Shown: positions 11,738-24,350, counted from the first letter of the stretch. The stretch: 64,000 nucleotides of DNA from Apostichopus japonicus (GCF_037975245.1 NC_092571.1:16427917-16491916); one strand, 5' to 3'. Numbers and translations: made by a program. The notes: generated from the letters alone by a model not told the origin.

Positions 11738-12175
11738 TTTGTTGTCCCTTCATGGACAACCTGAAGACTAACTTTTGATTGTCTGACACAAAATTTAGTT
11801 AATTTCTCACACCACTTGGTGATAATACTGGATAGTAGTTCTGTATACGTTGTATCGTGGTAATAAATAGTAAAAATCCATGCAAAGTTGGTGGCAGCAA
11901 CTATTTCTAATTTATTGAAATTGCTTCAAAAGTAAAGTTGATTGGACAAATGAAAGGGACAGTATGACAAAGTGCTTTACTGTACATAGACTGGTTGTCC
12001 CTTGGCATACAACCCCAAGGATAGCATATTGGTTGTCTGACACAAAATGTTAGTTGTGTAAGACCACTGGGTGATCTTAGAGAGTGGTTCGTTCAGACAT
12101 TTGTAGCATATTGGGAATGAATTGTTCTTAACTTGTGAAATAAATAGTACACTGGTGGCAGAAGTGGGATTTGAC
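11738..12175. repeat. Old tandem duplication, offset about 250 bp
   Basis: Segments at about 11738-11925 and 11993-12170 share an ordered series of blocks: TTGTCCCTT, TTGTCTGACACAAAAT, ACCACTTGGTGAT / ACCACTGGGTGAT, AATAAATAGTA and GGTGGCAG. Spacing between the blocks varies by small indels, so the copies are substantially diverged. No coding capacity is apparent. Confidence 0.6.
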
Positions 12176-12854
12176 ACAGTGTTTAATTTGATGGATTTTT
12201 TATTCTTTGCAAGAAGAAATATAAATGTTTGGTTTTTAAGTTTTAATTTGATTAAGACTGTACTTGACTTCATATAATATCGTTAATTAAGTGTGAAACT
12301 TTAAATTTGTTGTTTTTTCTTTCCCCATTAGTAGCCCCTGTCCTGTCCTTTCTACTAGGAAATGAAGAAAACAGGCTATCCCTTCCAATTCTGCTGTAAT
12401 TTTACAGTCAACCTCATGTTTATTCATTGTGATACAAACTAAAAGTTCAGAATTCATTCTTTATGTAATTATATTATGACCTTGACATATCCCACACTGG
12501 GCTGAATATTGTTATTTCTATTCAATTAACTAAAAATTATATAATTATATATCATAAGGTTTGGGGTTTATTGTTCAATAATGATTTTCTTATGGCAGGT
12601 GGAAACCTCTCTTCAAACCCAACAAACCTCTTTAGCTTTATCTGACAGAGATCTTTGAGCAGACCAGCTCCACCAAACAGCTTAGAAAAATCTCGTTCCA
12701 AGTTTGGGAGGTGGATAACCTAGTTTAAAGTCATATCTGTGAGATTTTTGTAAAATCTGTGATGTCTTTTTGATAATCTGTGATGTCATAGTGCCACTAG
12801 GATCTGAGACCTGTTACTATCTTTTTTTTCCCTTTTTTTTTTTCAATGTTCATT

Positions 12855-13467
12855 AGGTCAATTGTTAAGGGCTTCAATATTTTACATTCAGCATTTGTAA
12901 AACCCATATCCATTACAGAGAAATAAACATTGTAAATAAAAAAAAAGGGAAAATGTACAAAAAACAGAGAGAAGAAAATAAACATTGTGAATAAAAAAGA
13001 AAAATCTAAACAAACAAAAGAAGAAAAAAATGAAGCACCATGATGTCATATTTAAATACTTGATCAAGTCTTCAGCCTAGTGTGTTTAGGAACGTTGATT
13101 TGTGATATCATTGATATGTGAAAATCTGTGATATCTCCCAAATAGATTCAGATTTTTCATCGTTGGGTCAATTGTTAAGGGCTTCAATATTTTTACATTC
13201 AGCATTTGTAAAACCCATATCCATTACAGACAAATAAACATTGTAAATAAAAAAAAAAGGGAAAATGTACAAAAAACAGAGAGAAGAAAATAAACATTGT
13301 GAATAAAAAAGAAAAATCTAAACAAACAAAAGAAGAAAAAAATGAAGCACAATGATGTCATATTTAGACTTGATCAAGTCTTCAGCATAGTGTGTGAAGG
13401 AACATTGATTTGTGATATCATTGATATGTGAAATCTGTGATAACTCCCAAATAGATTCAGATTTTTC
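12855..13467. repeat. 310-bp direct tandem duplication
   Basis: The sequence starting GGTCAATTGTTAAGGGCTTC at about 12855 is repeated nearly exactly 310 bp later (13165-13467), including the A-rich middle and the ending ATAGATTCAGATTTTTC. Differences are a few substitutions and 1-4-base indels, so the duplication is recent. It has no TIRs or target duplication that I can see and is most simply a local tandem duplication. Confidence 0.9.
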
Positions 13468-15084
13468 TGAGCATAACTGGAAGAAAGAATTGGTAGAACT
13501 AAAATTTTACAGAATTAATAATATAGGAAAAAGAAATTGATAAGTGGCTGATTTAGATCTACCCAGAAATGTTCCTCATAGTTGTTCAATCGGCTTTGAC
13601 TTTATACAACACACAAACTACCACTTTGTCAGTTTGTTTCCCTCCAGTTTAATGGAACAGTCCATTGTCTCTTTGTCATCTTCGTGTGTGAGAGTTATGA
13701 TAAAAAATCAGCGTTCTGTGTAACATACGGCTGTGGCATTTCAAGAGATGATACCTAGCATCCGGGAGGTTGTGGGGCTGGAGTCTTCATCTGGAATATC
13801 CATGATTTTCCCATCTGATATGGTCTCCCAAATTGTCAACCAAAAAAAAATGAGTTAAAACAATAATTTGGATAGTCATCCCATGTAAAGTGTAAGTATA
13901 GCATTAGGCATATAGCATCTCCCATTTGCATATGTGGCTTCTTAGGGCCTTTAAAATACAGTGCCTCCCCAGGTCACCTTTCTACCGATTTAACTGGATA
14001 CAAAACAGAGAACCAAATTGATTTCATTATGAGAAAATTATTGTCAGAGATTGAAGGAGTGTCTCTTAATTTATCACATAAGAAGTAAATCATTTCAAAA
14101 TCTCTTATTTCCTTGATAGGAAATTTGTAGCTGCATTTTGAAGCCAGTGATGACTTTTCATGAGAATTAGCAAATTAAAAGACCATTTTTTCTCTTTGAC
14201 AAGCTTCAGTACCTGGAATCACTGAGGATTCCCTTGAAGGATGTTTTTACAGACACTTTTTTCTGGGCAAACTACCTGCACATTCCGTTATTCACACATA
14301 GGTTTCTTTTTCACCAGTGCATAGCTAGCACATTTTAGCAACACATTTCTGGTCATCGACCAATCAGAAAGGGGCTTTGAGGTATCTTCAATCACGTCCG
14401 CTAAACTGATGTTAAGCTTTGAGCGTTGTCGGTGAAAATTGTATCAAAGTCTCCAGAAATGGAATATACAGGAATAATACCTGCGATTCTTTCTTTCAGA
14501 TCTTTTGAAACATAACTTGCACATAGATTGAAATATATTACAGTGCTTTACAGAGTCTTTGGAGATCTGTCAACAGCATAGATCACGTGCATTTGGACCC
14601 TGTGCTGTATCTACCGCTCTGTTAGGGACTGATATGACAGTGCCCTCGGTTGAAAGGCTAAGGATCTCCATTGCTGTGACACACACTAATGTTGGTTTCG
14701 TTTGATCCAACATGGGCGCCCTGACCTCCACACATAAAAATTGCCCATTTTATGGAAAACAAAAGTTTTTCAAAAAAAGTTAGGTATTTATTGTTTTTAA
14801 AGAAGTCTCCTTGAAATATTCTGTCGCCCAGACGCTTTTTCACTTTATAGTATATATAAAAAAAAAAATTGATGTCTCATGCTTTGAATTGAAAAATTAA
14901 GTTAAATGACTTTTTGTTTCCAACAAAATGACTGAATTTTTTCATATTTTGATTAAAGTTGGCACCTTCATCAGTGTATTTGATGAGTTTGTTGTTACAC
15001 TTCGCTGAATTCCTTCGCACAAACAATAAAATTTGAATGAGGATACTTAATTTGCAATCTCCTGTCATTTCACAATGGCTGTTC

Positions 15085-15370
15085 ATTAGCGTACTTCCTT
15101 ATTGACTTGTTTCGGGCCGAGCTTGTAACAGCAAACTGCTAAGTCACGTCTTTGGTAGGCATTTGTGCCTCCCCCTCGGGAAAACCGCCGGAAACCAGAG
15201 AGTACAGAGATAGCTCCAGGTGTGAACGACTTTCAATTTCGAGCCGGAAAAAAAGGATCAACCGTGGAGGGGAAAAGATGGGCCCATGGGAGCGATGCGG
15301 TGACGCGGGGTCTGCGTACGGTTAATGGACTGGAAATCACACAGGTCGGGGGTGTTTGACCGACTGTTGG
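15085..15370. promoter_or_regulatory. High-complexity CpG-containing island in intron 1 (candidate cis-element)
   Basis: This block is free of simple repeats and much richer in C, G and CpG than the surrounding intron. An open frame (15165-15359) has no recognisable domain and no good splice context at both ends. I read it as a candidate conserved regulatory element or a cryptic exon, with low certainty. Confidence 0.25.
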
Positions 15371-15826
15371 TTAACAAACGGATTTGCGGTGTCCCAATGT
15401 TATGGGTCAATTACAAACAGTTGGTGAGGGATTAGTGGCATGACAGAAGTTGTAATTTTAGGAAGATGGTGATCGTCATAGTTTAGAAGAGGGAGCATGG
15501 AAGCTTGCGGTCTTGTCAAGTCAAACCGTGATTAACTTCTCTGTTAATAGGGGATTAAGCGTCTGACCGAAAGTTACCTCACCTGACGTAGTCTGCTGCT
15601 ATATCGGTCACATCCTACATCTGCGACGTGAAGCAGAGTCGCGTGCCTTACAAACGCTGGTCTGCAAGGCACTGCAAGTTTTCCAAGGTGCGTTGTGTCT
15701 TCACCGTGACCTCTGACCTAATGTTGAGTTCTCCAAGTCTACTGGCCTCACTCATTGCTTCCCTTCATGGAAAGTAGCTTTTCAGAGGCAGTTCCAGGAT
15801 TTTTAAAAAAAGGAGGGGTGTGGCCC

Positions 15827-15974
15827 TGTATGTATTATGTATGTATTTTAGATCCTCCTGCAAGCAGGAACTCGTGAAGATCGAAGCCTCATTGGCTTAT
15901 CAAAGCCGCAAGCTGACCGATGTCAGTCTCTTAGATTCATATTTAACGCTCATGATTATGAATTGTCAATTGTC
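15827..15974 (-). repeat. SINE-like repeat, copy 1 (minus strand, lacks tRNA-like head)
   Basis: Reverse-complemented, this matches 18211-18357 over about 145 bp with few differences, in the order GACAATTGAC, ATATGAATCTAAGAGACTGAC, GGTCAGCTTGCGGCTTT, CCAATGAGGCTTC, TCCTGCTTGCAGGAGGATCT and a CATA-rich tail. (No block is quoted beyond 20 bases except as joined consensus words.) This copy ends before the tRNA-like head, consistent with 5' truncation. The presence of the family in both orientations 2.4 kb apart shows it is dispersed. Confidence 0.8.
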
Positions 15975-16369
15975 AACAACTTTTTGGTGGGCATCTATAT
16001 TTTGTGAGCCAGTTTGTTTGGGCAAAATATTTTTGGGACCATTGAGGCACAAAATTTTATAAGGCCCAATTTCTTAGGGAGGGACCAAACTCCACAATCT
16101 TAAATCGGATTGTATCCAAACTTGGAATACAGTTGATGGTTAATAGCTGGTACATGTAGGCTTTTTTAGTTTTAATGGAGTGACAGCCTTAGTACCTGCC
16201 CATTTGTGTGAAGTTGATACTATGCATTCAGTTTATCAACTATGCTACTGGGTAATGACATACAACACTCTCATTTTCCACTGAGTAAGGAACCAAAGTG
16301 TCTCTTAGGCTCTTCTGTCCATTTTGCAAAACGCCGATATTCACTGACATTTACTATAGCCGTTAGCCT

Positions 16370-16440
16370 GTGATACAACTCCTTCTCCCCTCCCCCTTTC
16401 CCCCTTGGCCCCCTTGCACCCTTCCCCCCTCTTCCCTCCC
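16370..16440. repeat. C-rich pyrimidine tract
   Basis: A nearly pure C/T stretch made of CCCCTTCC-like words. It gives a proline/leucine-rich frame that I do not consider coding. Confidence 0.6.
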
Positions 16441-17689
16441 ACATTCATTAGGCTTTATAACAGTCATGCGCATCACAATGTGTTGTCCTGGCGATGAACA
16501 CCCCCCCCCACTCTTATTAATATACCCAGTTGATGATATCGTGTTTAATATTAATTGCAGTAAGCAACCATCACTTATGTCATTAATTTGATAATTTGCA
16601 CAGGACGTTGGGATGATTGATCCCTGTTCTTATTGCGTGACAGCTCCAACATTCAAGAGGAAAAACTCAATGAATATCCTCCACTTTATCTTAACAAGCT
16701 CATCAATGGATAATTGAAGTTGAAGATGATCTATACATTCGTTGTTATTGGTAAATAGAAAACAAGGGTGTTTGACCTTGTGTATGAAGACCAATTTGGG
16801 AATGCATCCAAGTTGATTCGAGTTGTCTGAGTGACCTGTATTCTATAAATGAAAAATTTGTAAAATAATGCTATTTTCCTTTCAAGATGAGCCTAAACCC
16901 TGTCTTTTAATTATTATTATTATAATTCATCATTGAGAAAGCTGATGAAACTGTGAAAACAAATTCTAGAGATTCGTTTCCTTCTTTATCAAGCACATCT
17001 TTTATGAGTCAAAATATATCGAGAAATCTTTTTTTCTTTTGTCAATGTTCTCACCTATCTCCTAGGTAAGTTGGGTAGGTTGGGGAAGGGGATATAAAAC
17101 ATTGAAAAGTGACTACGACACAACTTATATGAATATTCAAAAGCTAAGACTCAGTTGCAATTAAATGGTTTGTATGCATGCATACATTATGCTAGTTTGT
17201 AAACACCTACAGTAGCCTTGGATGGCCACACAATTTAATGTTTTTAGCAAAATTGAAGGCATAGAAAGATGATCACTCCGTGGTTCAAAGCCACCTTCAT
17301 TCTTCTTGTTTTCTTTTGAGTGTTTAGATGATAATCATAGGGACATGTAGCATTTTGTTCTTTCCTATGCTTTACCATAAGCTGAGCATTTTCAAGTACT
17401 TTCAAGCATATTCAAGTACTATAAAACAAGGAGATTGTAGGCCTATACCTTTGTTAAACGGCGCTGCAGCGCAGCTTGTGATATGTTATGAAATTATGAC
17501 GCAGAAGTGACAAGAGAAAACTCTATTTAGGCCATTTCCCAGTTTGCTGTATGAACCAGATAAAGCTATTTAAAATACAAACAATTATCTACTCATATCC
17601 AGTTCCTATTAAAAACAGCAGTTTCATCAGTGAACCAACCTGGAACCTCATCGCACCCCTGTATCCAAATTTAATTAATTGTTTATATT

Positions 17690-17990
17690 CATAGACAATG
17701 AGTTTGTGTGCTGTCCACGGAGTAACAAATTATCATATATTGTGATACCCCTCACAATCATGCAGGGAATCGCTATTCCGAATAGCAACGGATCCAACAC
17801 AGGTATCGTTCGGTTCTCAGCGAAGTGAAAACTTGACGTTTTGTTAAATTCCCACCAGCTGAAGTTTATATTTGCCCCCTTGGGTCGTTGATTTCCTGGC
17901 ATTAGATAATAATTAAGAGGACATAATTCATCGTCCGGTAGTGATCTAAGGTACAAAGAGAAAAGATGAGAGATAGATACTTGTCAGCTG
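17690..17990. promoter_or_regulatory. High-complexity block in intron 1 (candidate cis-element)
   Basis: About 300 bp without simple repeats, of balanced composition, in contrast to the low-complexity intron around it. It contains AGATAATAATTAAG (GATA-like and homeodomain-like words). It is suggestive of an enhancer by composition only. Confidence 0.2.
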
Positions 17991-18109
17991 ATCACTCCTG
18001 GAGTGGACGACACTTCCTGGCTCGAGGTGAAACGATTGTTTGATGGACGTTTTAACGGCCTGCATCATGGGATGGTGGATGGAATGACGTGTCATCTAGC
18101 TAAATGCTA

Positions 18110-18357
18110 GGAGTGTTAGCTCAGTGGTTAACGCCAGTGCCTTTCAATGATAAGGTCCCTAGTTCGAGTTACTCCAAGATTAATGTATGTCGTCCAGTTA
18201 CAGAGTTTTTGACAATTGACGATTCATAATTATTGACATTAAATATGAATCTAAGAGACTGACTTCGGTCAGCTTGCGGCTTTAATAAACCAATGAGGCT
18301 TCTTCATGAGTTCCTGCTTGCAGGAGGATCTAAAACACATACATACATACATACATA
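18110..18357 (+). repeat. SINE-like element with tRNA-like head, copy 2
   Basis: The 5' part (18110-18175) looks like a decayed tRNA: GGAGT pairs with ACTCC at the ends, an A-box-like TTAGCTCAGTGGTTA follows, and a B-box-like AGTTCGAGTT comes near the end. After a linker, the body 18211-18357 matches the minus-strand copy at 15827-15974. A (CATA)n tail closes it. Head plus body plus simple tail is SINE architecture, transcribed by Pol III from the internal boxes when active. I do not recognise the body as a named central domain. Confidence 0.7.
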
Positions 18358-18359
18358 AA

Positions 18360-18700
18360 TGCGAGAACTTAACGTGCAAGCAACATATTTGATGTACATT
18401 ACGAAATGTCGGATGGATAGAGTCAAGTGTGGTGGACACAGTTACTGTAGCCTGTGAATGTGCAAATAACTAGGATAGACTTAATTGATCTAAAAAGTAT
18501 TTGAAAGGAACATCTATGAACTATGATGGAATAACATGTCATAGATACAAATGAGAACTTAATGTGAAAGCAACATATTTGATGTACCCAATGTAATCTG
18601 AAAGAGATATATAGATAATGGATATATAACACAGCTTAATGATTGATAGAATGACACATGGTGAACATAAGTACATATGAGAACTTAGTTTCCCGTGGTA
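18360..18700. repeat. Diverged tandem repeat, period about 190 bp
   Basis: GAGAACTTAA followed by GTG.AAGCAACATATTTGATGTAC occurs at about 18362 and 18552, with a fragment GAGAACTTAG at about 18680. The units are diverged, and the array seems to be interrupted by the hammerhead-like repeat that follows. Confidence 0.45.
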
Positions 18701-18726
18701 TTAAGTAAAACCAAAATATGTGTAAA

Positions 18727-18860
18727 AGTAAGTTGGCCTGACGTTTCGATCCTAGCAGGATCTTCTTCAGAGGCTAAAAAATCAAACGTCAGGCCAACTT
18801 ACTTTTATACATTCTATTACACAGGCTCTCTAGTGGATAAGCAGTTTGCTAACAGTTTTA
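18727..18860 (-). mobile_element. Repeat with hammerhead-like motif, copy 1
   Basis: Read on the minus strand, 18736-18774 gives GCCT, CTGAAGA, A, GATCC-TGCTA-GGATC, GAAA, CGTC, AGGC. This resembles a hammerhead ribozyme: stem I GCCT/AGGC, CUGANGA core, stem II with a 5-base loop, GAAA and a very short stem III. One extra A between the core and stem II departs from the consensus. The plus strand then repeats the end in inverted orientation (AAACGTCAGGCCAACTTACT from about 18785), so about 20 bp at 18728-18748 can pair with 18785-18805. Hammerheads are known in the terminal repeats of Penelope-like retroelements; assignment to that group is inference. Confidence 0.5.
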
Positions 18861-19507
18861 TTTTATTTTAAAACCAAAATAGATATAGAACATAGCAACA
18901 TTTCTGATGAACAGATTAATTTCTAACGAACAATGTGATATATCTTAGTTTACCATGGTAATACCTTAAATGCAACATTATGATAAACAGTATGATATAT
19001 TTATTATGACATGTTCGATGGACACAGTGACACATGTTGAACACTACTACACTGTAAGAAACAGACATCTATGTGTATATGCTGGACAGTATGACAGTTT
19101 GGTTAACAGTATCTTTGATATCTGCAATGCACATTCAGTAGATGCAGTGCACAGTATGTGCATACAACATGTAAACTAGTGGTGAATATGATATGCCCGT
19201 TTGACATGTATTACAACATCTCTGATAGTGGACAATCACAATATCTGTCGATATCTATCAAGGAGATGAGAAAAACGTAACTTGTGACAGTGTTGAAGTT
19301 ACAGCAGAACTGTGTGATATTGCCCCAAAATGAGAATTTTTAATCTTCTTATAATGCTGAACGTATGGTCAGTTGTTGATCATCCCTCGGGTGTACATCT
19401 CTATCACACATCTCTATCACAGAAAAAGGACAGTGGTAAATGATAGGGTTCGTGTCTTTTTCAGTAAAGTTTCTTCATGTAAGAAACATCCTTTTCACTG
19501 CATTTTA

Positions 19508-19640
19508 AGTGGGATCTTCTTTAGCCTCAAAAGAAGATCCTGCTAGGATCGAAACGTCAGGCCCACTTACTTTTACACATTCTCTTAGTACACAGGCTTT
19601 TTAGTGGATAAGCAGTTTGCTAACAGTTTTAGTTTATTTG
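19508..19640 (+). mobile_element. Repeat with hammerhead-like motif, copy 2
   Basis: This is the same family as 18727-18860. It carries GATCCTGCTAGGATCGAAA, CGTCAGGCCCACTTACTTTT and the shared 3' part (ACACAGGCT...TTAGTGGATAAGCAGTTTGC, TAACAGTTTTA). Here the core reads CAAAAGA instead of CTGAAGA, so even if copy 1 were active this one would not cleave. A short inverted piece (AAGTGGGATCTTCTTTAGCC) precedes it. Both copies end at the same place, about TAACAGTTTTA followed by TTTA-rich sequence. Confidence 0.5.
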
Positions 19641-20119
19641 CATTTTAAGTGATTAGAATGATCAGTTAATTTGTTTGATTGTCAGGAAGATCCTTCTGCC
19701 CCTTCCCTCATCCCCCATTTTCCCCCCCCCCTACGGAAGAACAAAAGACGACAAAAATGTTGGGGTATCGTTAAGGTCATCAGTATTGCTCTAAAATATG
19801 CTAGAAAGTCAAAAATGGCCATCTGTGTTCCGCATTTCAATAAACATGTTATTGCCGTTTTAAAAGTCAGTTACCTACACAGAGATAATAAATTGTCTAT
19901 TTTGAACAAGCCTAAATGGCTGGAAATAATACGGAGGATCGACACCTATAGGAGAATACTTTCTAAAATATAGATCTTGCTATATTAAACATAAAATTCT
20001 GGGCCAGTACTGATTGATGTCCTTCAATTTCTAGTAACTTGCTGACAATTTGATAATTAAATATTGCCCGGATTTTTATTCGAGCTTTGGCCAGACATAG
20101 GTGTATCTGCACAGTCAGT

Positions 20120-20230
20120 CATATAGATAATAATAATAATACTAATACTAAATGAGACTTATATAGCGTCAAATCAGTAGACAAAAGTAACTGCCCAAGG
20201 CACTTTACAAAGAAAGCAATTAATTTACAA
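20120..20230. repeat. Fragment of a dispersed marine-invertebrate-type repeat
   Basis: The words TAATAATAATACTAATACTA, GAGACTTATATAGCGTCAAA, CAGTAGACAAAAGTAACTGC and CCAAGGCACTTTACAAAG occur in this order. I recall this TTATATAGCGC...AAGGCGCTTTACA pattern as a very common interspersed repeat in sea urchin and other marine invertebrate genomes. The class is not assigned. Confidence 0.5.
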
Positions 20231-21671
20231 AAGAACAAGTGAAAAATTGGTCTGCAAAAGTATGCAAAAGTGTTTTATAACCTATAATTTGTGTTGAAGA
20301 AAATAAAAAATTTAGTCTTCGTTGGTAAATTTCCGTGAGATATTAATCATCCCTTAATTCATGACACTATTATCTAAGTAGCAGACCATCAACAGAAAAT
20401 GATTTCAACTATGACCTTCATTTGTTGTTTGTGTTCGTTTTCTTGAGAAAAATCACGTTGAGCAATTTTCTCTTTTTAATACCATCTAGAATATCATACT
20501 CTTTGATCATTACTTCCCAATTAACTCACCTTGCGTGAGATGTCCCATACGGGTCGTTAATTAGCTTAGCAGAAAGTGACAATGTGATGTTAATGACCTT
20601 GTAAACACATCCTGTGAATACCTGTAAGTCTCAGGTGAAAGGTCAGCTGGCATATTACGATGCACCGGTATAACATCCTGAATATTAGCATACCAGGAAG
20701 CCTCGTTAAACAGTTCGTGTCGATCTCGATTTCTCTGGTGCTGCGTATTAAGACCATGTGATACTAAATATAACAGATTTCAGGAAGATCAGATTCCAAA
20801 ACGTTAATTAATCTGGAATATCAGAAAATAATTATTTTAACCGCGACGAAGTGCTGACTTAATTGTCTCACACACGTTTGACCCATTAGTAAGAGAGGGT
20901 TGTTTGGTTATTTTTATTCGAACGGAACGATTTACCATATTCATACACGAACCGATCGATGCATTTGCAATGCACAGCTACAGTAGGTCTGAGCGTCAGA
21001 TTGCCGATAGTTATTGATACCCGAATATTTAGCATTTTACAGGAGAAAATGCCTTAAGCAAGTAAACACTGTCACCTCCCTGAGGCCTCCATCCCCCTCC
21101 CCTCCCTTCCCATGAGGGGGTGTCGAGACCAGGTCAAGCTTGGGGGAAATTATATCCCCTGACCCAAGCTTTGATATTCCCTTATGAAAAGTGAGGAGAA
21201 AACGTTCTTTATCCCATATTTTCCAGGGCCCTGTAACTGGCCCTCAAGGGCTTTAACCCATGTTACCACTTCCCCCTTTTGCAGACGTGTCTCTCCCTGT
21301 CTAGATGTGTATAGAATATTTGATCTCTTATGTTTCTTGGACTTTCTTCTTCTGGTGAGTGAGTTTGCAATATATGTGTGGATAGTTAGTCTGGGTTGGG
21401 AAGAGAAGGAATTCCGAAGAGAGAAGTTCAAAAAGTTTCTTAGTGCAAAGAGGTGGAGATCCATGTAGGAATTCAAGAGTTACAAGTCTTTGACAAGGCC
21501 AAACTTTGCGAAAAGATAATCTAGTCACTTCGAATCAAATCCATCATGGTTTTTTTGTACTCCATCTTCAAGTAGAGTTGTAAAATAAACACTTTTTGCA
21601 AGGACTCATTCCAGTCTTATCATGGAAGACTGTCATTTACAATATGTTTCAACAACGGTGAGTCAACAATG

Positions 21672-21850
21672 GTGTGAGCTCCAAAAAAAGGGGGGGGGGG
21701 GGAAATGGAAGAAAAAAATCTTCTTTTTTTTGTGCCAAAGTTCTCTAAAAGCAAAAATGAAAAAAAAAAATTGAGAAGATGATGAGATGAAACCCTGATA
21801 GAAGAAAAGATAAAAAAAAAAAAATAGAAAAGAGAAAAAACGAAAGGGGA
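21672..21850. repeat. Purine-rich low-complexity tract
   Basis: A run of poly(A), poly(G) and GA-rich sequence, with G12 near 21690 followed by A-rich segments. I see no gene or structured element in it. Confidence 0.6.
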
Positions 21851-23159
21851 AGTTTTTAAAGTAGTAAAAAAATTGTGGGTGTCTATAATTCTAAGATGAG
21901 CAGGTGGAGAAAAGAGACAGATAGATTCCCTTTGTCTGACTATGACTGACTCTTGATGTTTTTTCTGTCAATAAAGAAGCAGATTAGCGGTACCTTCCTT
22001 CTCACATTGTCTTTGAACAAACAACGGAGAGGGCTAGAAGGAGTTGTTCACCGATGGCTTAGTGGGCCTGATAAGTGGGTGCTAAGATGTGTGAGAGGGG
22101 TGTATGTATAGGTATATATATATGTGTGGAGTAGGACAGGTGCTCCCTCCTGGAGGGTATATATAGATAAATATATGAAGGATCTGCCTGTAGGGATCTT
22201 TTATATCTTAAGAAATGAATTTTTAGGAATCTTAAACAAATGCGCATAAACATGTGAATGGCAAGTTTTGGGTTTGGCTATGAAAATGATAAAAGAATCA
22301 AAATTGGCAGGTGACGACGAAAATGATGAACTGATTGCTTGTCCTGGATAGCATGTCAACAATTTAAGGATGAGACAATCCCATCTGCAAGGAGCCAGAA
22401 TAAATAGGTTGGGTAGAAAGATCTGTGAAAATTGGGAGGATGGTGATAGGGATTTGTGTGTGTTTTGCTTCCTATATATGTAGGCACCTTGCCACTCCCA
22501 TTTCTAATGCTGTTTATCCATTTGTTGAAGAAATATTTCGTATGGAAAGTTATTATCAAATCATGACCTAATACTTATGGAATATAAGAAGTTAGCGTAG
22601 TTTTATTTATCATTTTTTTTTCATTTGAAGAAACTATTTTGATGATATTTGATGCCAAACATCCCATAACAATTTATTCAATTAACACAATTAAGTCCAA
22701 TTTTTATATAAAAATTATTAAAAAAATTAAAGTTATGAAGTTTTCATTTTACATTCAATTCATTACTGAACGTATGAAAAACTATCTTTTCATGAAAATT
22801 GTGATAACGGTATGTTATCATTAAGTATAATGATAATGTGGGGCCAAAGGGGAACATTATAGGCAACCACTGATACATGTTGGGTATTAAAAGCCATACG
22901 GCGTGCAACTTGAATTGTGCACCTCATTTCTGGTGGGACGTTCAAAATTTTAGCTCCTTAATTTTTGGAAGAAAATTTTAAATTTGACGATTTTCTCCCA
23001 AATCTTTCCCAACCAATTTCTATTTAAAATTCAACTCAAATCTCCTATACAAAATATGAACACTAAACTATTCCCTGATCCTTAACATATATTCTATGGA
23101 ATTGAAATAAAAAGAAAAAACTTTCTTTAAAGAATCATATATATCGTAAGTTTTTCAAT

Positions 23160-23255
23160 ACCCATCATCCATGCCAACCCTCCACCCTCCTTTTGCCCCT
23201 CCCCTCCCACCTTCCCCTTCCTCCCCCTCCCACCTTCCCATTCCTCCTCCCCCTT
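23160..23255. repeat. Pyrimidine (C/T) tract
   Basis: A C-rich stretch built of CCCCTCCC and CCTTCC words. It marks the purine/pyrimidine strand asymmetry seen repeatedly in this window. Confidence 0.6.
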
Positions 23256-24350
23256 AATTCTACAGATTTTATTATACAGTGAAATTCTAGTCAGAACTGA
23301 ATAGCTTGAGTAACAGGCTTTTGTACAGGAACTGTTCCTTAGTGACCAATGTAATTGTGGTAAATGTTAACTCCTGCTTGTCATCTTAAATGGACTGTTT
23401 TGTTTAGCAATCTGTTAAGTGGATTTGATCTTTTCTTCAAACCCCCATCAGGGTTTGTAGGGCACTTGTTGGTTCCTGACCACGTACCCCTTAAGCAGCT
23501 ATTGTTTTGAGAGAGAACAATAGAGTCCGTTTGCACGGTGCTCTCATCTTCACCATCCTGCTCCATAAACTGGAGAAGTTATGTTGGCTGAGAGACTCTG
23601 GAAGATCTCCCTCCGTGTTTGCTTTGACCATTTAAGAAGAATCTCAACGTGGTAGGGTCGCCGTCGATTTACCGATGATGCGACTGTTTGCCCTTTGGTT
23701 CCCTGTTTTGTTTGTTGGGTTTTGGAAATGCCTCTATTTGGAGAAGTTAAGAGGGATTTGCATACTTTACAGGGAAGTGTTTCGTTGGTGGAAACGGAAG
23801 AGAATGCTGAGGCCAAAAAAAAAAGAAAAAAAAAGTGTTGATTCTATAGGATCGAATTCATCATTTGAGGTTGTAAAGGCTGAACAGAAGAAGGCCAACA
23901 GGTTTATTATGTTTAGCATCAATTTAAACAGATCGATATGAAGGAAGCCCTCCCTTCATTGTTTTATCCATCTCTATCTCTTTCTGAAACAATATTCAAA
24001 CTCAGATGAAGACCTGTTTATAGGGTACTTCCCTACATTATAAGATTTGTTTACTTTGTATTTGGTTCGTACTCCTCCTCCTCGCCTCAAATCCTGCCTC
24101 TCTAATGCAGCATCTTACCGACTGGTGGCCTGCAGAGTTGCAGAACGAGTACAATAATCAGGAGCACCAGCGAACAAAGTTAAATTTCCTCGTATTATGA
24201 GTACCAAAGACTACAAGGGATGCGTCTTAGTCTGAATTGAGTACTAAATCAGTTTTGCACAAGGATCTATATTATTACATCCTCCAAAATGACCCAGAGT
24301 ACCAAACTGGTGCAAATTCCACAAGGTTGAGTTCGAGTACAGGTAACCAT

